Positions 14,955 to 25,700 of a stretch of 49,549 nucleotides of DNA are shown here, one piece after another. How positions within the stretch are numbered: position 1 is the first letter of the stretch; each line of letters begins with the position of its first letter. Source of the stretch: CAJYAN01 sp046484825 (lineage in GTDB: Bacteria > Pseudomonadota > Gammaproteobacteria > UBA6429 > Thiohalophilaceae); contig JAWOIE010000094.1 of NCBI GenBank assembly GCA_046484825.1, forward strand, positions 1 through 49,549. Direction: 5' to 3'. A program made the position numbers and the translations under genes. The notes beneath the pieces are model-generated. The model worked only from the letters and a program-made list of their open reading frames with translations. It was not told where the DNA came from and made no database searches.

Positions 14955-17051
14955 ATGTTACCACCGCCCGCTCATACGCCTCTGGTGGCCTTACCGGTCC
15001 TGGTACTGGATCTGGAAACCACCGGCCTGGATGTCAAAAATGATCGCGTCATCCAGGTGGGCGCTATTACCCTGCAGGGTGAGCAGATCATTGAGACGCC
15101 ACAGCTCAATCAGTTAATCCGTCCCGGCGTTGCCATACCGGCCGCCACCGCCGCCATCCACGGCATCCGTGATCAGGACGTCGAAACCGCACCGGCCTTT
15201 GCCGACATTGTCCAGCCGTTAAAAGACCTGCTCTCCGGGCGCGTGGTCGTCGGCCAGCACATTGGCTTTGATATTGCGATCTTACGCCACGAGTTTGCCC
15301 GCCTCGGCCTGGTGTGGCACGAACCCGCCATGATCGACATTAGCCAGCTGGTCGGCGCCTTGCAGCCCGCCCTGCCCGAACTGTCCCTGGAGGCGGTGTG
15401 TCGTTATCTCGGTGTCGAGATCCACAACCGGCATAGCGCCATGGGTGACTGTCTGGCCGCAGCGCACGCCTGGCAAAAGCTGATGCCGCTCTTACGGGAA
15501 AAAGACATCCGCACCCTGGGGGAGACACTGGCACTGGCCAATCAGCGTCAGGACCTGTTGCTGCGCCAGGCACAGTCCGGTTGGCTGGCCACGCCGGAGG
15601 CACTGGTCACCGCCTCCACCTCGGCCCTGACCCGCATTGACAGTTATATTTTCGAGCAGCAATTACAGGATGTCATGACCCGCTCGCCGCAAAGCGTTGC
15701 GCCAACGACCTCGCTGCGTGATGCGGCAAAAAATATGGTGCAGCTACACATCGGTTGTTTGCTGGTGTGTGAAGAGCAACAGCCACCACAGGGCATTGTC
15801 ACCGAAAGCGACCTGATGCGCGCCAGTGCCGAGCATCGCGATTTTGACCATACGCCGGTATCCGCCCTCATGAGTACGCCGGTGCACGGCATGCCGCCCC
15901 ATGAACTGCTCTACCGCGCCCTGGCACGCATGGATCGACTTGGCATCAGTCATCTGTGTGTCGTTGATGCCAACGACAGACCACTCGGTATCGTCTCGCA
16001 ACGGGATTTATTGCGTTACCGCGCCCGCGGCCCACACATGCTGAGTGATGCCCTGCAGGCGGCAGACACGAGCGCCGCGCTCGCCAGCGCCTATGCGCGC
16101 GTGACGGCCGTGGCGACGCAGCTGGTCAATGAGGGACTCGATGGCAGCCAGGTGGCGCGCGTCATCTCCGCCGAACTCCAGGCCCTCACCGAACGCGCCA
16201 CGCAATTGTCTCTGATGCAGATGCAACGCGCCGGCAAGGGCACGGCACCGGCAGACTGGTGTGTCATTGTCCTGGGCTCCGGCGGGCGCGCCGAAAGCCT
16301 GCTCAGCGCCGATCAGGACAATGCCCTGATCCACCGCGGCGGCGCGGAACACGATGCCTGGTTTGCCGAATTTGGCGAACTGCTGGCCGAGACCCTCGAC
16401 GCCGCCGGCCTGCCCCGCTGCAAGGGTGGCGTCATGGTGCGCAACCGCCAATGGCGTGGGACCGAACAGGAATGGGCACAGCGGGTGGAACACTGGTTGC
16501 GCCGCGCCCGGCCCGACGACCTGCTCAATGTGGATATCTTTTTTGACCTGGTCGCCGTTGCCGGCAATGCAGAACTGGCTCAGCAGTTGCACCACAGCGC
16601 GACCCAACTTGCCGCCAACAGCAGCGCCTTTACCAATTTGCTGGCGCAATCGGTACAGGCCATGTCGCCGCGCTTTAGTCTGTTTGGTCGCCCCAGTCTG
16701 CAAAATGGTCGCGTGGATTTAAAGCGCGACGGCCTGTTGCCGCTGGTGTGTTTTGCCCGCACCCTGGCCCTGCGTCTGGGCTCGGTCGCCCGTGCTACTC
16801 CGGAACGTTTATATGATGTGCTGGCGGCGGGACACCTGGCCGAAGGCGATGTCACGCGCCTGGTTGCGTTGCACAAAAAATTACTCAGCCTGATCGTGCA
16901 ACAACAGATTCAGGATATCGACAACGGTATTACGGCCAGCAGTCTGGTGGAAGTGAAGTCGCTGAATCGATCACAGTATCAGCAGCTCCTGCGTGAGTTA
17001 CGCCACCTGCATACCATGGTCGGCGAGATTCAAAGCCTGATCGCCCGTTAG
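14955..17051 (+). CDS. DEDDh 3'-5' exonuclease - CBS pair - DUF294 nucleotidyltransferase-like fusion
   Basis: A 698-residue cytoplasmic protein with three parts. Residues 14-180 form a DnaQ/Pol III epsilon-type exonuclease with all expected residues: DLETTG (D19, E21), GFDIAIL, and the late H-x-A-x-x-D motif (HSAMGDCLA). Residues 235-360 form two CBS domains (DVMTRSPQSVAPTTSLRDA; PVSALMSTPVHGM), which usually bind adenosine nucleotides. Residues 420-560 are DUF294, a putative nucleotidyltransferase with GSGGRAESLLSADQDNALI near 440, and the rest is the DUF294 C-terminal helical domain. CBS-DUF294 proteins commonly neighbour DUF4212/symporter genes and are thought to control them; joining the exonuclease in the same chain is less usual. 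The stop codon overlaps that of the convergent gene. Confidence 0.9.
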   Translation: MLPPPAHTPLVALPVLVLDLETTGLDVKNDRVIQVGAITLQGEQIIETPQLNQLIRPGVAIPAATAAIHGIRDQDVETAPAFADIVQPLKDLLSGRVVVGQHIGFDIAILRHEFARLGLVWHEPAMIDISQLVGALQPALPELSLEAVCRYLGVEIHNRHSAMGDCLAAAHAWQKLMPLLREKDIRTLGETLALANQRQDLLLRQAQSGWLATPEALVTASTSALTRIDSYIFEQQLQDVMTRSPQSVAPTTSLRDAAKNMVQLHIGCLLVCEEQQPPQGIVTESDLMRASAEHRDFDHTPVSALMSTPVHGMPPHELLYRALARMDRLGISHLCVVDANDRPLGIVSQRDLLRYRARGPHMLSDALQAADTSAALASAYARVTAVATQLVNEGLDGSQVARVISAELQALTERATQLSLMQMQRAGKGTAPADWCVIVLGSGGRAESLLSADQDNALIHRGGAEHDAWFAEFGELLAETLDAAGLPRCKGGVMVRNRQWRGTEQEWAQRVEHWLRRARPDDLLNVDIFFDLVAVAGNAELAQQLHHSATQLAANSSAFTNLLAQSVQAMSPRFSLFGRPSLQNGRVDLKRDGLLPLVCFARTLALRLGSVARATPERLYDVLAAGHLAEGDVTRLVALHKKLLSLIVQQQIQDIDNGITASSLVEVKSLNRSQYQQLLRELRHLHTMVGEIQSLIAR

Positions 17052-17710
17052 GCGCCGACCTCCAGCACGGCCCCGGCGTCCAGGGCGCGACGCAATTCCT
17101 GCCTGACCTTCTGCCAGCGAAAGCGCACCGAATTGACCACGATGTCTTCATCAAGCTGTTTGAGCTCATCAATGATCGGCGCCCACTGTACCAGCGCCCG
17201 CGGGCTATGACTGAAGGGACCTTCATCGTCGCTGACCGTCGGCCAGTCGCACAATAGCAGCCGCTGGCGCACCTGCCCGGCGGCCTCTGCAAACTGTTCG
17301 CCGGCGTCCGCCGGGGTGGCGGTGTCCTGCAGAATCTCCTCGACGACGCCCTGCATCAGGGCCGAGACCTGTGCGGTGGAGGCCTGCGGATGTTGCATGA
17401 GCAGCCCCCCCATATACACGGCCAGGTCCGACAGACAGGCCAGCCAGATTTGCCATTTGGCGATATTGATGGCGGTTACAAAAATATCGTCATCAAACAG
17501 CTCCGGGTAGCGCATGCCGGCGCGGGTGCGCAAATAACCGTACAGGGAGGTCTGCGCCATAAAGCTGGCCCGCGTGTTGAGGAATGCCATAAGCGCGGCC
17601 CGATCTGTGACCGGCTCTACCCGCTGCGGGGTAAAGTATTCGCGGATCATGCGTAACAGGGCGATGGGATTGAGTAAGATATCGCGCAGTCGATGGGGCA
17701 TATCGGTCAT
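17048..17710 (-). CDS. unknown soluble protein facing the DUF294 gene
   Basis: About 220 residues from the ATG at 17710, or 217 from a second ATG at 17701; an upstream in-frame start at 17770 is less likely. Mostly helical and soluble, with conserved-looking stretches such as REYFTPQRVEPVTDRAALMAF, YLRTRAGMRYPELFDDDIFV and IAKWQIWLACLSDLAVYMGG. I do not recognise a domain. Its stop (TAA) and the stop of the convergent exonuclease/DUF294 gene (TAG) overlap in the four bases TTAG. The close packing suggests it belongs to the symporter locus. No good Shine-Dalgarno is seen. Confidence 0.72.
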   Translation of the reverse strand: MTDMPHRLRDILLNPIALLRMIREYFTPQRVEPVTDRAALMAFLNTRASFMAQTSLYGYLRTRAGMRYPELFDDDIFVTAINIAKWQIWLACLSDLAVYMGGLLMQHPQASTAQVSALMQGVVEEILQDTATPADAGEQFAEAAGQVRQRLLLCDWPTVSDDEGPFSHSPRALVQWAPIIDELKQLDEDIVVNSVRFRWQKVRQELRRALDAGAVLEVGA

Positions 17711-17883
17711 AGGGTGTGGAAGGTCCGTATTATTTATCGTACGGTTTTTATACACCGTCCACGGCGACAAAGTACAGCCAATCCACCATTAATTACGCGC
17801 AGTGTCCGGCGATACTTTGTAGACCTTGTCTGCAGCCAGGCTGTGTCACATGCTCATTACCGCTATCACAGAACACGCACCAC

Positions 17884-20586
17884 TCAGCGTCGCCAAAGGC
17901 GTCGGCGCAGCCACTTCTCCATTTCCAGCAGGGTAAACAGCGCGACACCGATACCAAGAATCTCGATGGCGTGAATGAAGTCCACCGGGCGGGTATCAAA
18001 AAAGCGCTCCATGAAGGGCGCGTAGGTAAACAGCAACTGCAACACCACCACCAGGCCCACGGCAATGAGAATGGCGCGAGTTCCGAGTATTTGCCGCCAG
18101 CCCAGTGAGCTGCGACCGAGATAGCGCACGTTGAACAGGTAGAACACCTCCATGACCACGAGGGTATTGACCGCATAGGTGCGCGCCTCTTCCAGACTGG
18201 CGCCGTGCTGTTGCGTCCAGGCGAAAATCCCGAAAATACCGGCGACGAACAGTACCGAGACGAAGCTGATGCGCCACAGCAAAAATCCGGACAACACGGC
18301 CTCATCCCGCACCCGCGGCGGCCGTTGCATGACGTCAGGCTCATAGGGTTCAAACGCCAGGGCCATGGCCAACGCCACCGAACTGACCATGTTGACCCAG
18401 AGGATTTGCAGCGGCGTAATCGGCAGAGTCAGGCCCACCAGCACTGCCGCCAGGATGGCCAGCGACTCACCGCCATTGACCGGCAACAGGAACAAAATGG
18501 CCTTTTTGAGATTGTCGTATACCGTGCGGCCTTCGCGCACCGCCTGGGCAATGGAGGCAAAATTGTCATCGGCCAGCACCATTTCGGCGGCCTCCTTGGC
18601 GGCCTCAGTGCCGTTGATGCCCATGGCAATGCCCACATCGGCGCGCTTGAGGGCGGGCGCGTCGTTGACGCCGTCACCAGTCATGGGGACGACGTGGCCC
18701 CGGGCTTGCAGCGCCTGCACCAGTCGCAGCTTGTGCTCCGGGGTGGTCCGGGCAAACACATCGGTCTGGGGGGCGAGCTCCGCCAGAGCGGCATCGTCCA
18801 GTGACTCCAGCTCGCGCCCGGTGACCGCCCTGTCGGTATTCTCCAGGTGCAGTTGCCCGGCAATGGCGCGCGCCGTATCCGCATGGTCACCGGTAATCAT
18901 CTTGACGCGAATGCCGGCGGACTGACAGTCGGCAATGGCCTTGATGGCCTCTTCCCGTGGCGGGTCGATCAGGCCAAGCAGGCCGAGCAGCTCGAAGCCC
19001 CCCTCCACATGGGTAAAGTTCAACTCACGCTGCTCGGCCGCCACCCTGCGCCGCGCCACGCCCAGCACCCGCTGGCCCTCGGCGGCAATGCGGCCGACCG
19101 CGTCCTGCCAGGCCTGTGGGTCAAAGGCCTTGCCGTCGGCCTGTGTGCCACACACTGCCAGCACCGCCTCCGGCGCGCCTTTGAGAAAAATGTAGCCGTT
19201 GCCCTCATGGTCGTGGTGCAGGGTCGCCATAAAACGGTGCTCCGCATCAAAGGGAATGACATCGGTGCGGGGAAACTGCTCCGCCTTACGTGCCGGCGCC
19301 AGGCCGGCCTTGACGGCAGCCACCAGCAGGGCGCCCTCCATGGGATCGCCGTCGACATGCCACTGGTTGTCCTGTTGCTGGAGCGTGGCATCGTTGCACA
19401 GGGCTGCGGCACACAAAATATCCATGAGGCCTGGTTGCTCGTCGGGATTGACCTCGCCCGCCTCGGTATCGTCCAGCCCGAAGCCACCATGGGGGTCATA
19501 GCCAGTGCCACTGACGCTAAACGCCGCGCCCGGGGTGAGAATACTGCGCACGGTCATTTCGTTGCGTGTGAGGGTGCCGGTCTTATCGGAACAAATGACC
19601 GAGACCGCGCCCAGGGTCTCGACGGCGGGCAGGCGGCGAATAATGGCATTGCGCCCTGCCATGCGTTGTACGCCGATGGCGAGGGTCACGGTCAGAATCG
19701 CCGGCAGACCCTCGGGGATCGCGGCGACCGCCAGCCCCACCACGGTCATGAACATTTCCGTGGCGTCCCGCGCTTGCAGAAAATAACCGTAAAAGAACAC
19801 CAGCAGGGCGACCACCAGGATAACCAGGGTCAGCCAGCGGGCGAAGACCTCCATTTGCTTGAGCAGCGGCGTGGTCAGGACCTCTACGTCGGAAAGCATG
19901 CCGCTGATGCGGCCAATCTCGGTGGCATTACCGGTGGCGACCACCAGACCGACGCCCTGCCCCCCGGCAACCAGCGTACCGGAAAAGGCCATGGACTTGC
20001 GGTCGCCCAGGTCGGCGCCCTCCGCCACGGCCGCCGTCGCCTTTTCCACCGGCACGGATTCGCCGGTGAGAATCGCCTCCTGCAGACGCAGGCCCTTGGC
20101 GCGCAGCAGCCGCAGATCGGCAGGTACCTTGTCGCCCGGTTCCAGCAGTACCTGATCGCCAGGCACCAGTTCCTCCGCCGGGATGCTCTGCCGCCGGCCG
20201 TCACGCAACACCGAGGCGCGCGGCGCCAGCATGTGGCGAATAGCCTCCAGCGCCTGCTCGGCCTTGCCTTCCTGCACGAAGCCGATCACGGTATTGACCA
20301 GCACGACCCCCAGGATCACCACGGTATCGACCCAGTGCCCCAGCAGCGCGGTCACCAGCGCTGTGCCCAACAGGACCTGGATTAGAAGATTACTGAACTG
20401 GGCAAAAAAGCGTTGCAGGCTAGTGCGGCCTTTGGTGGTGGCCAGTTGATTGGGGCCGTACGTCGCCAGGCGCTGCCTGACCTCGTCCGCGCTAAGGCCG
20501 GTGTCCCGACTGTCGAGTTCCGCGAGGGCCGTCGTCGTCTCCATACTGTGCCAGGACTGTGGGGAATCGCTCTGTGCGTTACTCAT
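17884..20586 (-). CDS. P2A-like cation-transporting P-type ATPase
   Basis: A 900-residue inner-membrane ATP-driven cation pump. In order it has an N-terminal cation-ATPase domain, the actuator region with TGES (about 165), the membrane motif PEGLP (AAIPEGLPAILTVTLAIGVQRM), the phosphorylation site DKTGTLT (aspartate near 333), the nucleotide domain with KGAPE, the hinge TGDGVNDAPALK, and six C-terminal spans. PEGLP marks the Ca2+-type (P2A) group. However, span 6 reads ILWVNMVSSVALA, lacking the aspartate that SERCA and PMR1 use to bind Ca2+. This variant is common in uncharacterised bacterial pumps, so the transported ion is uncertain (Ca2+, Mn2+ or a monovalent cation). AAGGAG precedes the start. 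Monocistronic. Confidence 0.93.
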   Translation of the reverse strand: MSNAQSDSPQSWHSMETTTALAELDSRDTGLSADEVRQRLATYGPNQLATTKGRTSLQRFFAQFSNLLIQVLLGTALVTALLGHWVDTVVILGVVLVNTVIGFVQEGKAEQALEAIRHMLAPRASVLRDGRRQSIPAEELVPGDQVLLEPGDKVPADLRLLRAKGLRLQEAILTGESVPVEKATAAVAEGADLGDRKSMAFSGTLVAGGQGVGLVVATGNATEIGRISGMLSDVEVLTTPLLKQMEVFARWLTLVILVVALLVFFYGYFLQARDATEMFMTVVGLAVAAIPEGLPAILTVTLAIGVQRMAGRNAIIRRLPAVETLGAVSVICSDKTGTLTRNEMTVRSILTPGAAFSVSGTGYDPHGGFGLDDTEAGEVNPDEQPGLMDILCAAALCNDATLQQQDNQWHVDGDPMEGALLVAAVKAGLAPARKAEQFPRTDVIPFDAEHRFMATLHHDHEGNGYIFLKGAPEAVLAVCGTQADGKAFDPQAWQDAVGRIAAEGQRVLGVARRRVAAEQRELNFTHVEGGFELLGLLGLIDPPREEAIKAIADCQSAGIRVKMITGDHADTARAIAGQLHLENTDRAVTGRELESLDDAALAELAPQTDVFARTTPEHKLRLVQALQARGHVVPMTGDGVNDAPALKRADVGIAMGINGTEAAKEAAEMVLADDNFASIAQAVREGRTVYDNLKKAILFLLPVNGGESLAILAAVLVGLTLPITPLQILWVNMVSSVALAMALAFEPYEPDVMQRPPRVRDEAVLSGFLLWRISFVSVLFVAGIFGIFAWTQQHGASLEEARTYAVNTLVVMEVFYLFNVRYLGRSSLGWRQILGTRAILIAVGLVVVLQLLFTYAPFMERFFDTRPVDFIHAIEILGIGVALFTLLEMEKWLRRRLWRR

Positions 20587-21031
20587 GTTCGCTGCTCCTT
20601 GCCTGTTGCAGTAATTTTAATGATAACCCGAGACACCACATTTTATAATCTGGGTAGAAGAGCGCCCGTCGCGGTTGTCCCACCGAGCGTGCAGACCACC
20701 CGGTGCGCAAAAGTGTAGACCCAATGCCATAGTTCAAGAGACACAGATCAAGCGATACAGTTCCAGCCACCATAAGCACACGCCACCGCAAGTACAACGG
20801 GTGTAATGCGCAAACAAAGGGCTCGTGGGGATATTGAGTACAATTTTGGCTTTACCGCACGCAACGTCCCTGTAGCCCATAAGTCGCTCAGCGCGGAGCT
20901 AAGCTCTGGAAAAAATAAATTCCCGTTGTCACCATCGTGCAGTAAGGGGGCTGGACGAACAGGCCAGGCTTCGCAGCACGCCCAGCGCAGCTCGGTTATG
21001 CCAAACGCCCAAGGTCTCGTGCTTGCTCTGC
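20587..21031. other. intergenic stretch, no gene seen
   Basis: About 445 bp between the ATPase and the methyltransferase, both on the minus strand. Short frames on each strand have no family features. It must hold the ATPase promoter, but no clear -35/-10 pair was found, nor a terminator for the methyltransferase gene. Confidence 0.4.
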
Positions 21032-22582
21032 TTATTCCAGTACGCCCTGACGCGCAAAAATGAATAACAGGCGCTTGACGTTGGTGGTGATGCTTGCCTG
21101 CAGACGCGCCTCGGGCACACTGGTATCAATATTCAGCGACTGGGCCAGCTGCACGTCGGCACGTAGCCTGGCGACAATATTGGCGGCAATGGCGGCGACG
21201 TTATTGCGACCACTCAATTGCTCGATGAGCAGATGGGCAAAACCGTCAAGGTGTATGGGCTCATGCCAGACACCACTCAGGACGTTACCGACCTGCGCCT
21301 CGGCGGTGGCCAGGGCGGTCATTGTTGGCCTATCGGAATACGCCTGTTTAAAGCTTTGCGGGCTCAGGACAAACTCAATACAGCTATTGGCAAATAGATT
21401 AAACAGTTCGTTGAGATATTCGTCCTCCTCAACCGCATGCGTGGCGCTACTGGCAGCGCGCAGTTGTGCTGCCGCCCTTTCCTGCAACGCACTCACGCAC
21501 AGAGCCGCAGGGGCTTCATCAAAGAGATATTGCAGCGTGAGTTTGGTCAGCGGCTGGCAGACCTCCACCGGGCCGCCATCGGGGCGGGTAAACTTTACCG
21601 CCGTATTGGATTCCAGTCGCAGTCGATCCGGTGGCGACAGTTGGCTATGCATAGCAAAGCCCTTGAGCAGAGTCAGGTCGATGTCATAGTCCGGCGTACT
21701 GTCGGCGTGCACAATCAGTGACATGCGAAATGTGCGTTGACGCAGGTGGTCCATGTATTGTTCCTGCACCAGCATGTCGTCATATTGTTCGACAAACTTC
21801 GCGCCCGCCGGCGGTAGTGTCGAGGCAAACATGGTGTGCAGTTCTGACTCACACAAATACTTCAGCTGGTGCGCCGCAAGCTCGCGGGTAAATTCGCTAA
21901 ACAGTACCGACTTATTGTCGGCCTCGAGAAAATCGTGATACAGATAACTGGGGTGTGATTTTTCGATACCCTTGAGTTCCAGATACAGCTGCTGCTGCAG
22001 GGGTTGCTTGCTGTTCTGGTAGTAACTGCGCAGAAAGTCGAACAGTTCGAGCATGGACTGCAGCCGCGCCGGTGGCTCGGTAAGATCGCGCACATGATAA
22101 ATAGCCATGCCACGCAGCATGTCGCGCACATTCCAGCCAGGCTGGGTATTGTAGCTGATGTAGGCAATACCGTTGGGCGCCAGCAGCCGCTGCGTCTGTC
22201 GCAACAAGGCCGCGCGTACCGGCTCCGGCACCCAGGAATAGACCCCGTGGGCGACGATATAATCGAAACCGGCGGGGCGATCCTCAAACACGCACAGGTC
22301 ACCCTGTTCCAGGCGGATATTCTTCAGGCCCAGACGGGCAATGGTCTCCTGCCCTACGCGTACCTGTTCGATAGAGAGGTCGATACCGACAAACTCACTA
22401 TCGGGAAAATGCCAGGCCAGCGGGATGAGATTGCCGCCACTGGCGCAACCCAGCTCCAGGTAACGACACGCTTCCGGCGGTGCAGTGGCCAGGCCAAAGA
22501 GGCGCCCCAGCATAGCCAGGCGGCGGGGATGCGTCTCGGAAAACGGCACGCTTTCGTAGGGGATGGAATCGTAGTCCTGCAT
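21032..22582 (-). CDS. SAM-dependent methyltransferase with regulatory domain
   Basis: A 516-residue soluble protein. Residues 35-185 are a class I methyltransferase: motif I is YLELGCASGGN, followed by an acidic residue at the end of strand 2 (FVGIDLS) and LEQGDL. Residues 215-300 match the methyltransferase regulatory domain (MethyTransf_Reg, PF10119), visible as SYLYHDFLEADNKSVLFSEF and LKYLCESELHTMFASTLP. The C-terminal 200 residues are a helical or winged-helix-like extension typical of the group. The target of methylation in this family is unknown. It stands alone; the start has only a weak GGTAAAG upstream. Confidence 0.88.
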   Translation of the reverse strand: MQDYDSIPYESVPFSETHPRRLAMLGRLFGLATAPPEACRYLELGCASGGNLIPLAWHFPDSEFVGIDLSIEQVRVGQETIARLGLKNIRLEQGDLCVFEDRPAGFDYIVAHGVYSWVPEPVRAALLRQTQRLLAPNGIAYISYNTQPGWNVRDMLRGMAIYHVRDLTEPPARLQSMLELFDFLRSYYQNSKQPLQQQLYLELKGIEKSHPSYLYHDFLEADNKSVLFSEFTRELAAHQLKYLCESELHTMFASTLPPAGAKFVEQYDDMLVQEQYMDHLRQRTFRMSLIVHADSTPDYDIDLTLLKGFAMHSQLSPPDRLRLESNTAVKFTRPDGGPVEVCQPLTKLTLQYLFDEAPAALCVSALQERAAAQLRAASSATHAVEEDEYLNELFNLFANSCIEFVLSPQSFKQAYSDRPTMTALATAEAQVGNVLSGVWHEPIHLDGFAHLLIEQLSGRNNVAAIAANIVARLRADVQLAQSLNIDTSVPEARLQASITTNVKRLLFIFARQGVLE

Positions 22583-22783
22583 TCGTCTTTACCGTCGTCG
22601 CTTAAATTTATAGAACGCCTGAAACTATGCAGGCAGGGCTGATGGGTATCAACATAAAGTCAAAGAAAATTTTTACTGAATAAGTTTTTCTATGGTGTGT
22701 TTTCCATGACGCAGGCATCAGCGCGTACAACCACAAAGCCGCCGCCGCATGAATGACCCTTGGCGTCGCTGCCGATATCCGCC

Positions 22784-25700
22784 TCAGCCCGTCGGCTTTT
22801 GGCTATGGTCTCTGGCCATCAGGACATAAAACGCCGGCAGGATAAACAGGGTAAAGAAGGTACCAATCCCCAGACCTGCGGCGATGGTCAGGCCAATCTG
22901 AAAACGACTCACCGCTCCGGCACCGGTGGCCAGCAACAATGGCACCATGGCCACGACCAGGGCAATGGATGTCATAAAAATTGGCCGCAGGCGGATCATG
23001 GCGGCCTTCTCTACGGCGGCACGGATGGACAGGCCTTCTTCGATTTGCAGTTTGTTGGCAAACTCGACAATGAGAATACCGTTTTTCGCCACGACGCCAA
23101 TCAGGGTAATCAGCCCCACCTTGGTATAGATGTTGAGCGAGAGTGAGTTGACCTCAAACATAATAAAAATCAGCGCCCCGGCCGTTGCCAGTGGCACCGA
23201 GACCAGAATAATGGCCGGGTCGCGCCAGCTTTCAAACTGTGCCGCCAGTACCAGGTAAATAACCAGCAGCGACATCAGCATGGTCACGGTCAGGGCGGAA
23301 CTCTCCTGCGCATACTGGCGCGAGTCCCCCAGATAGTCGTAGCCATAACCCCTGGGCAGAAAGTCCTGCGCCATGGCCGTCAGCGAATCGAGGGCATCAC
23401 CCAGCGCCACGCTCGGCAGGGTCACGCCCTGAATGACCAGGGAATTCAGCTGTTGAAACTGTGTGCGGTTGGTCGGCTCGACCGCGTGTTCGATCGAGGC
23501 AATGGTGGACAGCGGCACCAGGTCACCGGCGCCGGTGCGAATATAGTAGTCCTTGAGCATTTCACCGTCACGGCGGAACTCGCGTGACACCAGCGGAATG
23601 ACCTTGTAGCTGCGGCCCTCCATGCTAAAGCGATTGACATAGCCCCCGCCGAGGAGGGTCCCCAGGTTGCGGCCGATACTGGCCATGTCAATACCGAGGT
23701 CGCCGGCCCGGTCACGATTGATGTCAATGTTGATGGTGGGTTGATCGATGTCGATGGATTTTTCCAGAAACATGAACTGACCACTGGCCATGGCCTGACC
23801 CAGCAGTCCATCGGCCACATCGACCAGCTCTTCATAACTGCGATCCGTAGTGAGGACAAACTGTAACGGCGCGCCGCGTGAGGGCGTCGGGATACTGGGG
23901 CGAGGAAAGACAAAGGTGCGCATGCCGGCCACCTGACTGAGCATGCCGAACAAGGGCCCCTGTACCTCCTTTTGCGAGCGGTCGCGCTCTTCCACCGGTT
24001 TCATTTTGAAGCCACCGAAGATCTGCCCCGGTGTCCGCCCCAGAATATAGAAGCTATCGTTATACTCGGGAATGCCTTCAAACATGGAATGGATCTGTCC
24101 ACCATAGGCTTCGAGATATTCCAGCGTCGCCGTGCGTGGCCCGGTGGAATTGAAAAACAGAATACTCTGGTCTTCGTCGGGCGCCAGTTCATTTTTGCTG
24201 TTCATGAACATGAAATAATTGGACGCCAGGATCAGAGCGCCGATACCGGCCAGCAGACCCAGGTGATTGAGGAGTTTGTGTAACAGGCGGGCATAGCGGG
24301 TCGACATGCCGGTAAAGACCTTTTCCACCTTTTGTTCAAAACGACCTTCATTGCCGTGTTCCTTGAGCACCCGCGAGGACAGCATGGGCGACAGGGTTAG
24401 GGCAATGACGCCAGAGATCATTACTGCGGCGCTCAGGGTAAAGGCGAACTCAATAAACAGTGCGCCGGTCAGGCCGCTCATAAAACCAATCGGCGCGTAG
24501 ACCGCCAGCAGGGTCGTGGTCATGGCAATAATGGGCACCGCCAGTTCACGCGCGCCCTTGAGCGCGGCCTGCATTTTGCTCTCGCCGTTTTCGATATGGC
24601 GATGGACATTCTCCACCACGATAATCGCATCATCGACGACCAGACCAATGGCCAGCACCATGGACAGGAGTGTGAGCAGGTTCAGCGAGTAACCCAGCAG
24701 ATACATAATAAAGGCGGCGCCGATCAATGACAGCGGTACGGCCACCGCGGGAATAATAGCGGCGCGCAGGGAGCCCAGACTGAGATAGATCACCACCAGC
24801 ACGATCAGCACCGCCTCGGCGATGGTCTTGTAGACTTCCTTGATGGAGGACTTGATAAACTGACTGGCATCGTACGGCACCTTGACCTGCATGCCTTGCG
24901 GTAATTGCGCCTCGACGCGGGGAATCAGCTCATTGACCAGATCCGCAACGGTAATGGGATTGGCGCCCGGCGCCGGTTCGATGCCGATAAACACCGAGGG
25001 AATGCCTTTGTACCAGGTGGTGGAGTCATAATCATCCGAGCCCAGTTCCGCGGTGGCGATATCCTGCAGGCGCACCAGGCTGCCGTTTTCACTGCGCACG
25101 ACCAGCTTGCCGAAGTAGTCCGGGTTGTTGACGTCGGTGCTGGCGGTCAGATTGATACTGACATACTTGTCCTTGGTCGAACCGATCCCCGCCTGATAGT
25201 TATTGTTGCGCAGGACATTGACCACATCCTCACCGGTGACCCCCAGCGCCGCCATGCGCTTCGGGTCCAGCCAGATACGCATGGCGAATTGCGCGGCGAA
25301 CAGGCGCGCCTTGGCGACCCCCGGCAGGGCCTGTAACTGCGGCTGCACCACCCGCAGGACATAGTCACTGATTTGCGGCCGCGGGATGCTGTCGCTGAAA
25401 AACGCCAGATACATCAGCGCGGTGCGATCCCCGGTGGTGGATTCGATAATGGGGTCCCGCACCTCGGCGGGCAGTTCACCGCGCTTGCTGGCGACCTTGG
25501 CCTGAATCTCGGCAATAGCGGCATTGGGATCGTAGTTGAGACGCATCTGCGCCTCAATGGTCGACATCCCCTGTGCGCTGGTCGAGGAAATAAAATCGAT
25601 ACCGTTGGCCTCGGACATGGCCTGCTGGATCGGCGTAGTCACAAAGCCTTTGACCAGTTCCGAACTGGCACCGGGATAGGCAGTCGTCACCGTCACCACG

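Noticed and set aside
16008..16703. 231-codon frame antisense to the exonuclease/DUF294 gene
   Set aside because: Shadow of a high-GC gene; no ribosome binding site, no family pattern.
18847..20385. 512-codon open frame antisense to the P-type ATPase
   Set aside because: Rich in His, Gln, Arg and Gly with no domain; it mirrors the codon pattern of the real ATPase gene on the other strand, whose motifs are unmistakable.
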